Source of the DNA: Streptomyces sp. NRRL S-1022
GTDB lineage: Bacteria > Actinomycetota > Actinomycetes > Streptomycetales > Streptomycetaceae
Length of the DNA stretch: 64,000 nt
Assembly: GCF_000720135.1 (NCBI RefSeq)
Contig: NZ_JOIU01000014.1
Location: forward strand, 1-64,000
Direction: 5' to 3'
The translations under genes were made by a program, and so were the position numbers. Shown here piece after piece: positions 1-7,882 of this stretch. The notes beneath the pieces are model-generated. The model was not told the DNA's origin. It was given only the letters and a program-made list of their open reading frames with translations, and ran no database searches. The stretch's first letter is position 1. Every line of letters begins with the position of its first letter.

Positions 1-93
1 GTGTGCGGTGCAGCTTAGACACCTCCACCACACCGGAGGTCTTCGCCATGATCAAGACCCCGGCCCTGTTAACAACGCTCGTGATCAATACAC
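1..93. other. Window edge, no supported gene
   Basis: This stretch separates the window edge from the broken LuxR-type gene. On the minus strand a short open frame beginning at about position 48 (MAKTSGVVEV...) runs off the window, but it is too short to judge. The lower GC and the sharp end of the neighbouring pseudogene would fit a rearrangement or insertion boundary. I see no terminal inverted repeat or transposase motif that proves it. Confidence 0.3.
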
Positions 94-929
94 CTAGGCC
101 GCTGACCGCACCAGCGGGTGACGGAACCGTACCCGGGCCCCGAACTCGATCAGCCCCGCCTCCTCCGCCGCCGCCCCCGCGTCCGCGGCGATCCCCAGCC
201 GCCCGGCCGCGCGCCACAGCAGGATCCCGTCACCCGACGGGTCGGCGGCCGCCACCAACAGCCATCGCCGTGCCGCGCGGGGCACCGACTCAAGCCGCCG
301 GACGAAGCCCTGCTCGATGCGGCCGGCCACCCGCCCCCCGTCGGGCAGCGCGAATCCGCCCGCCAGTTCGGCCGGCGTCAACTGCCCGGGCAGTTCCAGC
401 AGCGCCAGCGGATTTCCCCGGGCCTCGGCCACGATCCGGTCCCGCACCCGCTCGTCCAACGGCCCGTGGATCGTCGACGCCAGCACCAGGCGAGCGTCGG
501 CATCACCGAGCCCCTCGACCACCAGCTCCGGCAGCCCACGCAGCTCCCAGTCCTCGCTTGGCTCCCGCACGGCGAAGACCACGGCCACCGGATCGGCCAG
601 CAGGCGCCGCGCCGCGAACGCCAGGGCCTGCACCGACGCCCGATCGAGCCACTGGGCATCGTCGGTCGGGCACACCAGAGGCCGCTCCGCAGACGCCTCG
701 GACAGCAGCGTCAAGACCGCCAGGCCGACCAGGAACCGGTCCGGGGCGCCCCCTCGGATTCGATACCCCCGACCCGGGCGATGCCGCACCCCGTCGCCCG
801 CCGGCCCGCGTGCTCCAGCGGGGCCGTCATGCCCATCCCCGGCTCGCCCCGCAGGACCAGCACGGCACTCCGGCACCACTCCCAGCTGCGCGGCGAGGCG
901 GGAGACGGGATCATCCTCGGGGCCTCCCC
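94..929 (-). pseudogene. Remnant of a LuxR-family AAA-ATPase (LAL-type) regulator
   Basis: Two reading frames together give the ATPase part of a large LuxR/MalT-like regulator. The upstream frame (about 914 to 760) has the P-loop strand SAVLVLRGEPGMGMT. The downstream frame (about 770 to 94) continues with APDRFLVGLAVLTLLSEA, DDAQWLDRASVQALAF and FRHPLVRSAA. In intact relatives these pieces lie in one frame with roughly 45-50 residues between them, so an internal deletion with frameshift is likely. The Walker A lysine is replaced by methionine, and the gene stops right after RHPLVRSAA, so the helical repeats and C-terminal LuxR helix-turn-helix are missing. Loss of the catalytic lysine, the reading frame and the DNA-binding domain makes this a non-functional remnant. 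Family assignment rests on recognised motifs, not a search. Confidence 0.75.
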
Positions 930-943
930 ACCGGGTCACCTGA

Positions 944-1276
944 GCCAGAACCTCGCTGCGGCGGACGGCGCTCCACGATCAGGACAGTGGCCGGCGTTGA
1001 GGCGGCTGTCCTGGTGAAGCCCATGACCGCAGAACCACTACCGGCTGCCGACACGGCCCCGTACGCGCCCCGTGTTGGCTTCGCAGCGTGGCGACATCAC
1101 CTCGCCCAGATCCTGACGAGCTATCAGGAAAGGCGGCATTGGGTCAGCATCCGTCCGACCAAAGCTGCTCACAGATGGCCGCACCTCGGAATCGCGGACA
1201 GCCTCGGAGGCGTCCGCTCGGCAGTCCCTGAGAGGGCTCCCGCTACAGACTGTCGTTGTGAGACAACTGCCGCAGG
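944..1276. other. Intergenic region without a convincing gene
   Basis: This stretch lies between the LuxR-type remnant and the pirin stop codon. Frames on both strands have mixed third-position base use and give no recognisable protein. It could hold the lost 5' part of the pseudogene or rearranged debris. No terminator hairpin stood out. Confidence 0.4.
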
Positions 1277-2242
1277 TCAGCGCACCCTTCCTCGGGGTTT
1301 CATCGGCACTTCCGGCAGTTGAGGTGCGGGCAGCGGGGCTCCGGCGTAGCCCTTCACCTCGCCGAAGCGGGTCCCCTTCACCCAGTCCTGGCGAGCCTGG
1401 ACGATCTCCGCCTGGGACCGCCCGACGAAGTTCCACCACATGACCAGTTCCTCGGCGAACGGCTCGCCGCCCAGGAGCATGATCCCGGCGTCCGACTCGG
1501 CCCGCAGCGGGAGTTCGGAGCGGCCGCAGCCGAGGTAGAGCAGGGAGCCGGGCAGTACCGGAACCCCGTCCACGTGCACCTCGCCGGACATGGCCAGCAC
1601 GCCGTACTCGAAGTCCGGCTCCAGGGGGAGGCGGGCCTCGGCGCCCCGGCGCAGGGCGAGGTCGGCGCCGACGATCGGGGTGTACGCCGTACCGGGGGAG
1701 CGGGCGCCGTCCAGGTCGCCGAGGATCACCGTGGCGGTCAGGCCGGGCGCGGTCGCCGTGGGCAGCTCAGGGTGGTACTCGAACGACGGTTCCGTGTGCC
1801 GGTGCTCGTCGGGCAGCGCCACCCACAGCTGGGCGCCGTGCAGGAGGCGGGCGTGCGGGCGGGGGCTCTCCTCGGAGTGGCTGATCGCCCGGCCCGAGGT
1901 CATCAGGCCCAGCTGCCGGGGCCCGATCGTCTGCAGGCTGCCGGTCGAGTCCCGGTGCAGCACCTCGCCCTCGTGCAGCCAGCTGACCGTCTGCAACCCG
2001 GTGTGCGGATGCGGCGGGACCTGCATGCCGGGCTCGTCGGCGATGTCGTCCGGGCCGTAGTGGTCGACGAAGGCCCACGCGCCGATCATGCGCCGGCCGA
2101 GGTTCGGCAGCAGCCGGCGCACCTCGGCCGACTCGCCCGGTTTCACGTGACGGGGACTCAGCAACTCGCGGACGGGTTCGGCGACGACGAATCCGCGGCC
2201 GCCGCAGACACTGGGCACGGGCGCGCGGTCAAGGTTGCTCAT
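1277..2242 (-). CDS. Pirin family protein
   Basis: 321 residues from the ATG at 2242 (MSNLDRAPVP). A longer in-frame opening upstream is not needed and would overlap the next gene. Pirins are bicupin proteins that bind a metal in the N-terminal barrel; some are quercetinases and others bind regulators. The conserved metal-ligand block is visible at about residues 78-97 as HPHTGLQTVSWLHEGEVLHR, followed by a MTSGRAISHSEES segment typical of the family. The second cupin carries GVLAMSGEVHVDGVPV and a C-terminal MWWNFVGRS motif found in bacterial pirins. It is a single gene on the minus strand, 52 bases downstream of the sigma-factor/membrane-protein pair, so co-transcription is possible but not shown. 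Substrate unknown. Confidence 0.93.
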   Translation of the reverse strand: MSNLDRAPVPSVCGGRGFVVAEPVRELLSPRHVKPGESAEVRRLLPNLGRRMIGAWAFVDHYGPDDIADEPGMQVPPHPHTGLQTVSWLHEGEVLHRDSTGSLQTIGPRQLGLMTSGRAISHSEESPRPHARLLHGAQLWVALPDEHRHTEPSFEYHPELPTATAPGLTATVILGDLDGARSPGTAYTPIVGADLALRRGAEARLPLEPDFEYGVLAMSGEVHVDGVPVLPGSLLYLGCGRSELPLRAESDAGIMLLGGEPFAEELVMWWNFVGRSQAEIVQARQDWVKGTRFGEVKGYAGAPLPAPQLPEVPMKPRGRVR

Positions 2243-2294
2243 GACGCACAACCTAGCGCTCCGCGCGCTGCGCAGGAGGGGGCGCGGGAGCGGT

Positions 2295-2648
2295 TCACCG
2301 GTGTGGTGCGCTCGGGGACGGCTGGGCCGTGGACGGGCGCACCGGGCTCGGTACCGGGCTCGGCACCGAGGACGGCGTGCCGGTCGGGGGACGGGGGGAG
2401 CGGGCGGGCCCGGCCGGGTGGGACGGGCCGCCGCGTGTCGTGAAGAACACCAGCGCGGCCACGGCGGCCAGGGCCAGCACGCCCGCCACCGCCCGGCGCA
2501 CCAGCACCCGCCGGGGCCGTACCGCACCGGCCGGCGGGCGCAGCGGCCGCAGGTCGGCCGGGCCGACCGAGTCCGCCCGCGCGGCCAGGGCGGCCCGCAG
2601 CCGCTCCTCGACCGGCGTCGCCGTGCTCCGCGTACCGGACTCGTTCAT
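2295..2648 (-). CDS. Small single-pass membrane protein, possible sigma-factor partner
   Basis: 117 residues, starting in an ATGA overlap with the stop of the ECF sigma gene, so the two are translationally coupled. An Arg-rich cytoplasmic half (about 1-49) precedes one hydrophobic segment (about 50-68, AVAGVLALAAVAALVFF) and a Pro/Ser/Thr-rich outer tail of about 48 residues. The layout resembles anti-sigma factors, which are often encoded directly after their ECF sigma factor. However, no zinc-binding HxxxCxxC motif is present, so it may be a non-ZAS partner or an unrelated membrane protein. Function is inferred from position only. Confidence 0.7.
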   Translation of the reverse strand: MNESGTRSTATPVEERLRAALAARADSVGPADLRPLRPPAGAVRPRRVLVRRAVAGVLALAAVAALVFFTTRGGPSHPAGPARSPRPPTGTPSSVPSPVPSPVRPSTAQPSPSAPHR

Positions 2649-3310
2649 CGCAGCCCCTCCAGACGCCGGCCCAGGGCGTCCAGCGCCCTGCTGGCCGTGG
2701 ACTTGACGGCTCCGCGCGACAGACCGAGCGTCGTCGCGATCTCGGCCTCGGTCAGATGGGACCAGTAGCGCAGCACCAGCACCTCCCGCTGCCGCCGGGT
2801 CAGCGTGCGCAGCGCCGCCAGCACCTCCCGGTGGTCCTCGTGCAGCAGCACGTCCTCCTCCGGGGCGGGCGCGTGCCCCTCGGGCGCGGGGGTGTACGCC
2901 CGTACGGTCCGGCGCCGGCGCAGCACCGAGCGGGCCGCGTTGACGACACTGGTCCGCAGGTACGCCTCCGGGTCGTCCAGCGCCGCGAGCCGGTGGCCGT
3001 GGCGCCGGAACAGCGCGGTGAAGGCGTCCTGCACGACGTCCTCGGCCGTGGGCAGGTCGTCCACGAGGAGCACCGCCAGGCGGACGAGGGACAGCCGTCG
3101 GTGGTGGTACAACTCCTCGATGTCCGGCGGGGGTACGGCGTCGGCGGCGGACCCGGTGCCGCGGGGCGCGGTGGGGGACGGGTCCGTGCGGATGCGGGCG
3201 AGGACGCGGACCGGAAGCAGCTGCGCGAGACGTCGTCGGCGGGCGGGGTCCTTCCAGGGGCCGGTCCGTTCCCAGGGCAGGGCCGTCGCCGGTGGTGTCG
3301 CTGTCGTCAT
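2645..3310 (-). CDS. ECF RNA polymerase sigma factor, SigE family
   Basis: 221 residues from the ATG at 3310 (MTTATPPATAL). An 18-codon extension upstream is possible but lacks a better ribosome site. Region 2 spans about residues 62-105 (ELYHHRRLSLVRLAVLLVDD, AEDVVQDAFTALFRR) and region 4 about 166-210 (LTRRQREVLVLRYWSHLTEAEI followed by LGLSRGAVKSTASRAL). Such factors direct core RNA polymerase to a small set of promoters. The N-terminal 60 residues are Arg/Pro-rich and longer than usual. It is coupled by ATGA overlap to the downstream membrane protein, its likely regulator, and lies 65 bases downstream of the secreted Pro-rich protein gene. The target regulon cannot be read from the sequence. 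Confidence 0.92.
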   Translation of the reverse strand: MTTATPPATALPWERTGPWKDPARRRRLAQLLPVRVLARIRTDPSPTAPRGTGSAADAVPPPDIEELYHHRRLSLVRLAVLLVDDLPTAEDVVQDAFTALFRRHGHRLAALDDPEAYLRTSVVNAARSVLRRRRTVRAYTPAPEGHAPAPEEDVLLHEDHREVLAALRTLTRRQREVLVLRYWSHLTEAEIATTLGLSRGAVKSTASRALDALGRRLEGLR

Positions 3311-3375
3311 GGCTCTCCCCGGCCGGGTGGGAGGGGAGCCGCCGCGCGACGGCTCCCCTCCCACCCGGCCCTGCC

Positions 3376-3810
3376 TCAGTGCTGCTGCGGAACCGGCGCC
3401 GGCGTGGCGTGACGGTGGTGGTGGTGCGGTACGGGCGCCGGGTGCCGGGGCGCGGGGGCGGACGGCACCGGGCGTGGGGCGGCCGGCACGGGTGAGGGGG
3501 TGGCCGTGGCGGGTGCCGGTGCGGGGCTCGTCGGCCGTACGGGCGAGGGCACGGGGGACGGGGTGCCGGTGCGGGCCGGGGACGGGACCGGGGAGGGGGT
3601 GCCCGTGCGGACCGGGGACGGTACCGGGGAGGGGGTCGCGTGGGCGCGCGCCGGTGCGGGGGCGGGGTGGTCCGCCGGGTGGCCGCCGTCCTGGGCCGCC
3701 TGGGCGGTCAGCGTGCCGGCGACGGCCAGGGCCGCGCCTACGGCGGAGACCCCCAGGGCGGCCCGCAGCCGGCGGGAGCGGTTCGGACGCGGGGTTCGGT
3801 GTGCGGACAT
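3376..3810 (-). CDS. Secreted Pro/Ala/His-rich low-complexity protein
   Basis: 144 residues from the ATG at 3810, preceded by GAAGGAA at good spacing. A second ATG at 3840 would add ten residues. Residues 11-35 form a signal peptide (basic RRLR, then ALGVSAVGAALAVAGTLTAQA). The mature part is low complexity: imperfect repeats of TPSPVPSPVRTG, then PAPAP and a HHHHRH cluster near the C-terminus. I do not recognise a domain. The composition suggests a cell-wall-spanning or extracellular spacer, and the His cluster might bind metal. It lies just upstream of the ECF sigma gene on the same strand. High confidence that it is expressed as a secreted protein, low on role. Confidence 0.65.
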   Translation of the reverse strand: MSAHRTPRPNRSRRLRAALGVSAVGAALAVAGTLTAQAAQDGGHPADHPAPAPARAHATPSPVPSPVRTGTPSPVPSPARTGTPSPVPSPVRPTSPAPAPATATPSPVPAAPRPVPSAPAPRHPAPVPHHHHRHATPAPVPQQH

Positions 3811-4175
3811 GGGTTCCTTCGGTGGCTCGGGGTCGGACATCTGGTCGAAGCGGAGGCCTCCACCCCGACAGACGCCCGACCCCGGGCGAGGTTGCAGGTG
3901 ACGGCCGACGAATTCTCCGCGCCCGGCGATCCCGCCGACCGCCGCTGTCCGGCGACCCCGCCGACCGTCACCGGCCCCCGGGGCCGTCAGCCCCGTCGCA
4001 GGCCGCCGCCGTCGCCCGGGGCCGTCAGCCCCGCCGTCACCCGCGGCCTTCGCCCCGTCATAGCCTGCCGCCGTCACCCGCGGCCCTCACCCGCGGCCGT
4101 CAGCCCCGCCGTCACCCGCCGCCGTCTCCCGGGGCCTCACCCCCGACGTAGCCCGCCGCCGTCCCCCGGCAGCTT
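3811..4175. repeat. GC-rich degenerate tandem repeat in an intergenic region
   Basis: No gene is supported here. From about 3970 to 4165 the plus strand repeats GCCGTCA(G/C)CCC-type units. A 25-base stretch starting GGCCGTCAGCCCCGCCG at 4020-4044 recurs exactly at 4095-4119, and shorter copies lie at about 3980, 4070 and 4130. Both flanking genes are on the minus strand, and the repeat ends 10 bases before the DJ-1 gene stop. Open frames through it are artefacts of the repeat. Confidence 0.6.
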
Positions 4176-4871
4176 TCAGCCCAGCCGCTTCAGCAGTTCC
4201 TCGGCGACCGGAGCCGAGGATGCCGGGTTCTGGCCGGTGATCAGGTTGCGGTCCACCACGACGTGCGGTGCCCACGGCTCGCCCGCGCGCACGTCGACGC
4301 CCGCCTCGGTCAGCCGGTCCTGGAGCAGCCACTCGGCCTGGCCGGCGAGGCCGCCCTGGGTCTCCTCCTCGTTGGTGAAGGCCGCCGCGCGGTACCCGGC
4401 GAAGGCGTTGGTGCCGTCGGGGCGGACCGCGGCGAGCAGCGCGGCCGGACCGTGGCAGACCACGGCCAGGGGCTTGCCCGAGTCCAGGGCCGACACCAGC
4501 AGCCGGCCCGACTCGGCGTCGACGGCCAGGTCCTCCATGGGGCCGTGCCCGCCCGGGTAGAACACGGCGGCGAAGTCGCCGAGGTCGACCTCCGCGAGCT
4601 TCACGGGCGTGCGCAGTTCGGTCATCTCCTCCAGCGCACGGGCGACCTCGGCGGCGCCCTCCTCGCCGCCGTTGAACTCGGGCGCCAGGCTCGCCCGGTC
4701 GACCGGCGGCACCACACCGCCCGGCGTGGCGACGACGACCTCGTGCCCGGCGGCCTTGACGGCGCGGTACGGGATCACGGCCTCCTCGGCCCAGAAGCCG
4801 GTGGGGTGCGTGGTGCCGTCGGCGAGCGTCCACTGATCGGCGCCGGTCATCACGAACAGGATCTTCGACAT
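4176..4871 (-). CDS. DJ-1/PfpI family protein (Hsp31-like)
   Basis: 231 residues from the ATG at 4871. The DJ-1/PfpI fold is shown by the nucleophile elbow AVVCHGPAALL with Cys139, the partner acid in FWAEE (about residue 29-30), and the FYPGGHGPMEDL loop at 104-115. Members act as glyoxalase III/deglycase, chaperone or stress proteins. The order of motifs and length match the Hsp31/glyoxalase III-like group rather than the protease-like PfpI group. It is transcribed away from a LysR regulator at 5042. The two share an intergenic region with a perfect inverted repeat, so this gene is the likely target of that regulator. Exact substrate unknown. Confidence 0.9.
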   Translation of the reverse strand: MSKILFVMTGADQWTLADGTTHPTGFWAEEAVIPYRAVKAAGHEVVVATPGGVVPPVDRASLAPEFNGGEEGAAEVARALEEMTELRTPVKLAEVDLGDFAAVFYPGGHGPMEDLAVDAESGRLLVSALDSGKPLAVVCHGPAALLAAVRPDGTNAFAGYRAAAFTNEEETQGGLAGQAEWLLQDRLTEAGVDVRAGEPWAPHVVVDRNLITGQNPASSAPVAEELLKRLG

Positions 4872-4965
4872 GGGGTCCCTCTTCACAGCGTGCGTCTTCG
4901 GAAACGGGCGCGTCCGCGGAAACGTGCGTCCGCAGGAAAGAACGTAGGCGGCCCGACCCATCGGG

Positions 4966-4998
4966 ATCCAATGAAGGATCCAATGGCTGACATTGGAT
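4966..4998. promoter_or_regulatory. LysR-type operator palindrome plus direct copy
   Basis: Positions 4978-4985 read ATCCAATG and 4991-4998 read CATTGGAT, a perfect 8-bp inverted repeat with spacer GCTGA. A third copy of ATCCAATG lies directly upstream at 4966-4973. The site is between the divergent DJ-1/PfpI and LysR genes, 95 bases from the first and 44 from the second. It matches the partly symmetric sites bound by LysR-type regulators next to their own genes. Binding is inferred. Confidence 0.7.
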
Positions 4999-5041
4999 TC
5001 CCTATGGGACGGCGGGAATACCGGCCGGTGATACTCGGACC

Positions 5042-5986
5042 GTGGAGACCGCTTCCCTCGACCTGAACCTGCTGCGCACCTTCCTCGCGGTGTACCGCTC
5101 CGGCTCCTTCACCGGCGCCGCCCGCCTGCTCGGCCTGTCCCAGCCGACGGTGACGACGCAGATGCGCGCGCTGGAACGGCAGACCGGCCGGGAGCTGTTC
5201 GAACGGCTGCCGCGCGGGGTCACGCCGACCCCCGTGGCCGACGAACTGGCGGCCCGTGTCGCCGCGCCGCTGGACGAGCTCGCGGCCGTCGCCGGCCCCA
5301 CTCCGCCGGCCGGGACCGGAGCCGAACCGGTGCACCTGGCCGGCCCGGCGGAACTGCTGTGCACCATGGTCCTGCCGGCCCTCGCGCCGCTGGTCGCCGA
5401 GGGCGTACGGCTGCGGGTGGCGACCGGGCTGACTGATCCGCTGCTGGACGAACTGCGGGCCGGCCGCCACGACCTGGTGATCGCCACCACCCGCCCACGC
5501 GGCCGCACCCTGCACGCCGTTGCGCTCACCGACGAGGAGTTCGTGCTGGTCGCGGCGCCGGTCTGGGCCGAGCGGCTGACGGACCGCCTGCGCGCGACGG
5601 GATCCGAGGGCCGGGAACCGGGCGCGCAGGGGGCCTTCGACCCCGCCGTCCTGCAAGGTGTCCCGCTGCTCACCTACGCCGAGGACCTGCCGATCACCCG
5701 CCGCTACTGGCGGCACGTCTTCGGCCGGCGCCTGTCCCGTACCGCCGCGGTGACCGTGCCGGACCTGCGCGGGGTCCTCACGGCCGTGGCCGCGGGCGCC
5801 GGGTTCGGCGTGCTGCCCCGCTACCTGTGCCAGGACCTGCTGGAGTCGGGCGCGCTCGTGGCGCTGCTGGAACCGGAGGACCCGCCGATCAACACCGGCT
5901 TCCTCGTCCAGCGGCCCGGCGCCTCCGACAACCCGGACGTGGCCCGCGTCCGCGCGCTGCTGCTGCGGGCGGCGCGCGGCTGGTGA
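5042..5986 (+). CDS. LysR-family transcriptional regulator
   Basis: 314 residues from a GTG start. The N-terminal winged helix-turn-helix occupies about residues 6-65: LDLNLLRTFLAVYRSGSFTG, then AARLLGLSQPTVTTQMRALE and the wing GRELFERLPRGVTPTP. The remaining residues form the two-lobed periplasmic-binding-like effector domain. It is divergent from the DJ-1/PfpI gene with a perfect palindrome between them, the classic layout for a LysR regulator and its single target. The effector cannot be deduced; a reactive carbonyl or oxidant would suit the neighbour. Confidence 0.94.
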   Translation: METASLDLNLLRTFLAVYRSGSFTGAARLLGLSQPTVTTQMRALERQTGRELFERLPRGVTPTPVADELAARVAAPLDELAAVAGPTPPAGTGAEPVHLAGPAELLCTMVLPALAPLVAEGVRLRVATGLTDPLLDELRAGRHDLVIATTRPRGRTLHAVALTDEEFVLVAAPVWAERLTDRLRATGSEGREPGAQGAFDPAVLQGVPLLTYAEDLPITRRYWRHVFGRRLSRTAAVTVPDLRGVLTAVAAGAGFGVLPRYLCQDLLESGALVALLEPEDPPINTGFLVQRPGASDNPDVARVRALLLRAARGW

Positions 5987-6386
5987 CCGCCCGGCCCCCG
6001 GCCTCCGCCCCACCCCGCCCCCTGGCCCACCCCGGCCGGCAGCCCGCCTCCGCCGGTCACCTCCGGGCGAGCGGGTGGGACACCCGACATCCGGCACTCC
6101 GGCGGCAACTCCCGCGCCGCCGCCTCGTGTCGCGCGCCCGGACCGGACAGCACCGCCTCGTCGGACTCCGGCCCGCTCCGGCAGCACAGCGGCTGCCCGG
6201 GCAGGGGGCGCAGGGCGGATCCGACCTGACATCGTTCTCCCGCGCCCCTGGATGGCGGGGCCGGGTCGCCGGGCCGACCATGGGGGTGGGGCACGGCCGC
6301 CGCCGCAGCACCGGCGCCGTCCGAGGCCGCCGGGGGACGGAGGCCGGCCCCGGCCGCGGTCAGCGGCCGGAAGGGAGGACACCGTC
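5987..6386. other. Intergenic region, no gene seen
   Basis: Four hundred bases between the LysR and cupin genes, both on the plus strand. Frames on either strand are Pro/Arg-rich with no recognisable motif and no suitable start with ribosome site. The cupin promoter should lie in the distal part, but I could not pick out a confident -35/-10 pair. Confidence 0.4.
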
Positions 6387-6743
6387 ATGCTGGAAGTGAA
6401 GACGGTCGAGAAGCCGGACGAACGGCGCGACTTCCCCCGCGGCCACCTCGAAGCACTCCACCTGACCGGGCTCGACTTCGCGGTGGGCACCTTCGAACCG
6501 GGCTGGCGCTGGTCGGAGTCGGTGGCACCGATCGCGGGCACCGGGAGCTGCATGGTCCACCACAACGGGTACGTCGTGCAGGGACGGATGCACCTGCGCA
6601 TGGACGACGGCGGTGAGGGCGAGGTCGGCCCCGGCGACGTCTTCGTCTGCCCGCCGGGCCACGACGCCTGGGTGGTCGGTGACGAGCAGGTCGTCGTCCT
6701 GGACTTCGCCGGGACGATGGCGAACGAGTACGCGAAGGGCTAG
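6387..6743 (+). CDS. Small cupin-domain protein
   Basis: 118 residues from the ATG at 6387, preceded by GGGAGGA. A single beta-barrel cupin is indicated by HHNGYVVQGRMHLRMDDG (about 59-76) followed by GPGDVFVCPPGHDAWVVGDE, the second cupin motif. The protein is a lone cupin of minimal size, typical of small metal- or ligand-binding cupins. It stands alone, ended by a strong bidirectional hairpin 31 bases downstream. No substrate can be assigned. Confidence 0.85.
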   Translation: MLEVKTVEKPDERRDFPRGHLEALHLTGLDFAVGTFEPGWRWSESVAPIAGTGSCMVHHNGYVVQGRMHLRMDDGGEGEVGPGDVFVCPPGHDAWVVGDEQVVVLDFAGTMANEYAKG

Positions 6744-6774
6744 CCGGACGCCGGCGACCGTCCGCGCGTCTCCA

Positions 6775-6805
6775 CCGCCGGGCCGCACCGGGTGCGGCCC
6801 GGCGG
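6775..6805. terminator. Bidirectional terminator hairpin
   Basis: CCGCCGGGCCGCAC at 6775-6788 pairs perfectly with GTGCGGCCCGGCGG at 6792-6805 around a 3-base loop. The 14-bp stem lies between the ends of two convergent genes (6743 and 6839). There is no T-run, as is usual for Streptomyces terminators. Confidence 0.8.
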
Positions 6806-6838
6806 CCTGTCCGCAAGCCCGGTAGGTCCGTGACGTCG

Positions 6839-7819
6839 TCAGTCCGTGACGTCGAAGATCTCCGCTTCCTCCTCCGCGAACCCGACGGCGTCCGGGTGGC
6901 CGAACAGGCCCGGGAGGCCGCCCGTGTGGAGCAGCACCGTCTTCTCGCCGGGGCGGACCGTGCCGTCGGCGACCGCCGCGCGCAGGCCGGCCAGGGCCCG
7001 GCCCGTGTAGACGGGGTCCAGCGGCAGGCCCTCGGTGCGGGCGGCGAGCCGCAGGGCCTCGCGTACCGGACCGGTCAGCGTCGCGTACCCCGCGCCCACC
7101 TGGTCCCGGCGGATCCGCAGCCCCTCCCGGGAGACGTGCTCCGTGGTGAGGGGCGCGGCGAACGCGGTCACCGCCGCCGCGGGGTCGGCCAGCGCGCCCA
7201 CGTCGACGCCCAGTACCGCCCCGCCGCCCAGGGCCGCGACCAGCCCGGCCATCGTGCCGCCCGAGCCGAGCGCCACCACCGCCGTGCGCAGCTCCGGCAG
7301 TTGCTCGCGCAGCTCCGCGCCGCAGCGCAGGTAGCCGCGGGCGCCCAGGACGCCGGAACCGCCGAACGGGATCAGCGCCGGGCGGGCACCGCCGGCCCGC
7401 AGGCGGGCGCAGACCCCGGCCGCCGCCGCGTCCAGCCCGGCCTGGTCCACCGGCCCGGCCCAGGCCAGCCGGGCCCCGAACAGGCCGTCGAGGGCCAGGT
7501 TCCCGGAGCGGGAGGCGCCCGGGGAGCCGCGCAGCACGAGGACGACCGACAGGCCGAGCCGGGCGCCCGCGGCGGCGGTCAGCCGGGCGTGGTTGCTCTG
7601 CGGGGCGCCGGTGGTCACCAGCGTGTCCGCGCCCTCGGCGACGGCCGCGCCCACCGTCCACTCCAGCTTGCGGATCTTGTTCCCGCCGCCGCCGAGACCG
7701 GTCAGGTCGTCCCGCTTCACCCACAGGTCGTCCGGCCCGAGTCCGAGCGCGGCGGCGAGCCGGGGCGCCGGTTCCAGCGGGGTGGGGAAGGTGCCCAGCG
7801 GCACGGGCGGGTGAGTCAT
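6839..7819 (-). CDS. D-cysteine desulfhydrase / ACC deaminase-like PLP enzyme
   Basis: 326 residues of the fold-type II PLP family. The PLP lysine is K48 in GGGGNKIRKLEW, followed by the substrate-binding TGAPQSNHARLTAAAG (about 71-86) and a glycine-rich phosphate loop, GSGGTMAGLVAALGG. Members include D-cysteine desulfhydrase (D-Cys to pyruvate, H2S and ammonia) and ACC deaminase. The two groups cannot be separated with certainty by eye, but desulfhydrase-like is the commoner annotation for this length. It converges on the cupin gene across a strong hairpin. The VWA gene lies upstream on the same strand, 63 bases away. Confidence 0.85.
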   Translation of the reverse strand: MTHPPVPLGTFPTPLEPAPRLAAALGLGPDDLWVKRDDLTGLGGGGNKIRKLEWTVGAAVAEGADTLVTTGAPQSNHARLTAAAGARLGLSVVLVLRGSPGASRSGNLALDGLFGARLAWAGPVDQAGLDAAAAGVCARLRAGGARPALIPFGGSGVLGARGYLRCGAELREQLPELRTAVVALGSGGTMAGLVAALGGGAVLGVDVGALADPAAAVTAFAAPLTTEHVSREGLRIRRDQVGAGYATLTGPVREALRLAARTEGLPLDPVYTGRALAGLRAAVADGTVRPGEKTVLLHTGGLPGLFGHPDAVGFAEEEAEIFDVTD

Positions 7820-7882
7820 GGCGACGCGTCCTCGGGTCGGGTCCGGCGAGGGGGCCAGTGGATCACGGACCGGTGCCCGGCG

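Noticed and set aside
1..93. Insertion-sequence terminus or transposase fragment
   Set aside because: The AT-richer patch and abrupt pseudogene end are suggestive, but no inverted terminal repeat, target duplication or transposase motif is visible.
5987..6386. Small genes between LysR and cupin
   Set aside because: Candidate frames on both strands are Arg/Pro-rich, lack ribosome sites and resemble no protein.
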